From Aptenodytes patagonicus (Eukaryota > Chordata > Aves > Sphenisciformes > Spheniscidae): a stretch of DNA of 64,000 bases. Positions 48,429-64,000 of the stretch are shown piece after piece (position 1 is the stretch's first letter; each line of letters opens with the position of its first letter). The DNA is taken from assembly GCF_965638725.1 (NCBI RefSeq), contig NC_134955.1, positions 10,754,316-10,818,315 of the forward strand. The letters are read 5' to 3'. The position numbers and the translations under genes are program-made. The notes under the pieces are model-generated. The model ran no database searches. It was not told the origin of the DNA and saw only the letters and a list, made by a program, of their open reading frames with translations.

Positions 48429-49240
48429 TCTAGACTCTTACTAAAACAAAAGCATGCTACTTTGAAGTGACTCTGTACTCAACTCATACTGCACTGCAAA
48501 TCCAGTTTTTTCCATTGTGTAACAGTGTTTAGGATATTGCAGTACGGACCTTTGAAAAGACCAAAGGGAGTCCCCGATTGTTTTTGAAAGAGTACAGATC
48601 AAACATCCCGGGGTTACAGTTACATACATGTATGTGTTTACCAGTAGGTTTGTGACATTGGTGATTTGTATGCCGGACTGTCCTCACTCTTAAGCCCCTC
48701 AGAACCAATGGGATGCTGGTGGCTAGTTGTACATCAGTATTGTTACGCAGGGGTTAGAATGCAGAATTGGAATTGATAGTAGCACTTTACAAATGGTTGA
48801 TAAATGGAATTTGAAGCCATTTTTTATAAATGTGTTGCACAATACTAACAAAGTGCTTCTATCAAAAGTATTAACTGTAAATAGTTTTGCTCTGAATAGA
48901 TTGACCCTTTTAGTGTATATGGTTGAGCACAAAACTACTTACTGTTGGGTTTTTGGATTGAGGACATGATTCAATTACCCACGTAACATCTTGTTAAACT
49001 CAAAGTTCTTCAGTGAATTTTTTCACTTGTTTGCAGCGTGAGCCATGTTCAAAAATTGTGAACAATGGATAGGGGCTTTATCTTAAATTTTGCCTTACCT
49101 TAATCTGTTCACAAATATTTATTTAATACATTTTTCATAAGTGTCACAAAATAGGAAAATGCAAATGGTTCATTCTTCATTTATTAATGATTGTAAACAA
49201 GTTTTCATGCAAATAAAGTTTCCATTATTTTAATGGGTTT
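48429..49240 (+). other. BTBD10: BTBD10 3' UTR
   Basis: From the TGA to about 25 nt after the AATAAA at 49212-49217. The short open frames inside it are not supported. A later signal could extend it towards the BMAL1 3' end. Confidence 0.7.
49212..49217 (+). terminator. BTBD10 polyadenylation signal
   Basis: A canonical AATAAA, followed within 30 bp by a T-rich/GT-containing stretch. It is the first canonical hexamer in the plus strand after the stop codon that I find. Confidence 0.7.
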
Positions 49241-49589
49241 CAATTATCTGTGAATGAGATTAAGTATATGGATGAGTTTTGAAAGTAGTTGCTTTTCTTT
49301 CCTCAGGGAAGGATGGTTAATAAGTGAAAACCAACTGTTTCTTAAAGAGAAATCTGGTAGCGTCAGACTATCTTAACCTACCTTACCGTTGTTTTTTTCT
49401 TGGTATAAACTTGAATCTAGGAGCTTCTCTCAAAATTTATTGTAGTGACAAAATCTTGAAGTGTATGTATGTAAGGTATTGTTTTTCCTCCCTTTTCCCC
49501 CAAGGCTAAAGAAATGGTAAATAGGCAACTGCTTCTAGCATGCACCTTCAGCAGGGTTTTATCAAATTTATTTATCAAAGTAAATGCTC

Positions 49590-50081
49590 CATCTTAGAAC
49601 AAGGGAAACATTTATTTTAAAAATATTTAACTGTCTAATACATTACACTTTAACAATATTTATAGTAAAGGATTCTTACAAGAAAGAATAAACAGCTTTA
49701 TGGTACAATTAGTATAAGAAATATCCACATGGGGACTGTTTTGCAGTGTAAAAACACACCATACATCTGAAATGGTCATTTGCATATAAAAGCTACCACT
49801 GATGCCAGTGAGTTGCACAGTGATTTAAAAAAAATTTCAAACAACAGAATCCAAAATATACAAGTATCGCAAGCTATACACAGCTAACCAAATCAACACA
49901 GAACACTGTAGCAGGTTATTCCACTTTGTCTGAAGTTACACATGGTAGGATGAGTTGCATTCTGATACAGCTTTTATGAAATTCAGCCATAAAAGCTTCT
50001 CAGTCCAAAAAGTTTCACAGACTGTAGAACTCCACCAATAAATGCACTTCGATATTTGGATGTTGAAGCCAGGTGCATCAT
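49590..50081 (-). other. BMAL1: BMAL1 3' UTR (approximate end)
   Basis: It runs from the minus-strand stop codon at 50082 to just past the minus-strand AATAAA at 49611-49616 (plus strand TTTATT). Other minus-strand hexamers at 49567-49572 and 49436-49441 would make it longer. Confidence 0.5.
49611..49616 (-). terminator. Candidate BMAL1 polyadenylation signal
   Basis: An AATAAA on the minus strand, about 470 nt after the stop. A second AATAAA follows 44 bp further on at 49567-49572, so the exact cleavage site is uncertain. Confidence 0.45.
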
Positions 50082-63532
<13,451 letters not shown>

Positions 63533-64000
63533 CTGTAAAAAGAAAAAAGAAAAAAAAAAACACAAAAAAGCAGTTAGGTCACGGATATTGCTTTGGAGAA
63601 CGTCATCTCAGTTCTGCTAATAATGCCTCTCCTCTTTTACCCAGGAAATTTGGGATACTGTTCACTAAGGGATTGTTCAGCACTCCTGCTTCAATACAGC
63701 TAATCTGAGATAGTTCAATAAACAACTTATCTCTGCAAAACCACTGTGTGTACTGAAACACCACATAGTTCAGACCAAGGTTGCTTTTGATAATCTTCAA
63801 GTAGAAATTGCATCACATTTTATTATTTCAAAGGATGCAAATAATCTAAAGGACTGTTTGAAGAAATTAGTATATTAATAAATAAGATGCCTTTTTCAAC
63901 TTAACATGAGGCTCCTACAAAAAACTGGAACAATTTGTTTGGCAGAATATACACTGTTTGGGGTGCACAGGGGATAGCTGTACATAGGGGTGAGGATGAA
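63533..64000 (-). other. BMAL1 intron, right edge of window
   Basis: Intronic sequence upstream of the 63286-63532 exon. No further BMAL1 exon was recognised up to the window edge. Confidence 0.6.

Overview
The window reads as bird nuclear DNA. It is AT-rich and intron-dominated, with CR1 LINE 3' ends at about 1-848 and 61585-61980, a solo LTR at 58860-59454, one CpG island, and vertebrate splice sites. The preproparathyroid hormone has the avian 119-residue form but differs from the chicken sequence as I remember it. The species is therefore probably not chicken; I cannot go further.

Three protein-coding genes are present, in the order known from human 11p15 (PTH - BTBD10 - BMAL1/ARNTL). 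(1) 1-11.4 kb is intergenic: a partial CR1, about 9 kb with no gene, then a decayed Ty3/gypsy pol relic on the minus strand (about 10.1-11.1 kb). (2) PTH (+) is complete. Its promoter (11493-11566) has a DR3 vitamin D response element, a CRE-like site and a TATA-like box. Exon 1 is about 11567-11688, exon 2 is 12812-12902 and exon 3 starts at 13698. The 3' UTR is long, probably ending near 15.7 kb. (3) A CpG island at 18.5-19.45 kb is the BTBD10 promoter. BTBD10 (+) has eight coding exons between 26252 and 48428 that join without a break into a 474-residue protein, and a polyA signal at 49212. (4) BMAL1 (ARNTL, minus strand) enters from the right. The window holds its last eight coding exons (63532 down to 50082): PAS-B, the linker and the C-terminal transactivation domain. 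BTBD10 and BMAL1 converge tail to tail with about 350 bp between predicted 3' ends.

The genes are not an operon and need not act together. PTH is a secreted calcium-regulating hormone, BTBD10 a BTB protein linked to AKT signalling, and BMAL1 the core circadian bHLH-PAS factor. All splice phases were checked by hand across the joins.

I saw no new gene system. The observations most worth checking are: the gypsy pol relic about 0.4 kb from the PTH promoter; a 9-bp perfect inverted repeat between the PTH TATA-like box and predicted start; a solo LTR carrying a full palindromic CRE next to a TATA box, antisense in a BMAL1 intron; and two CpG-rich islets in BTBD10 intron 2 that share a 12-bp AP-1/MARE-like word.
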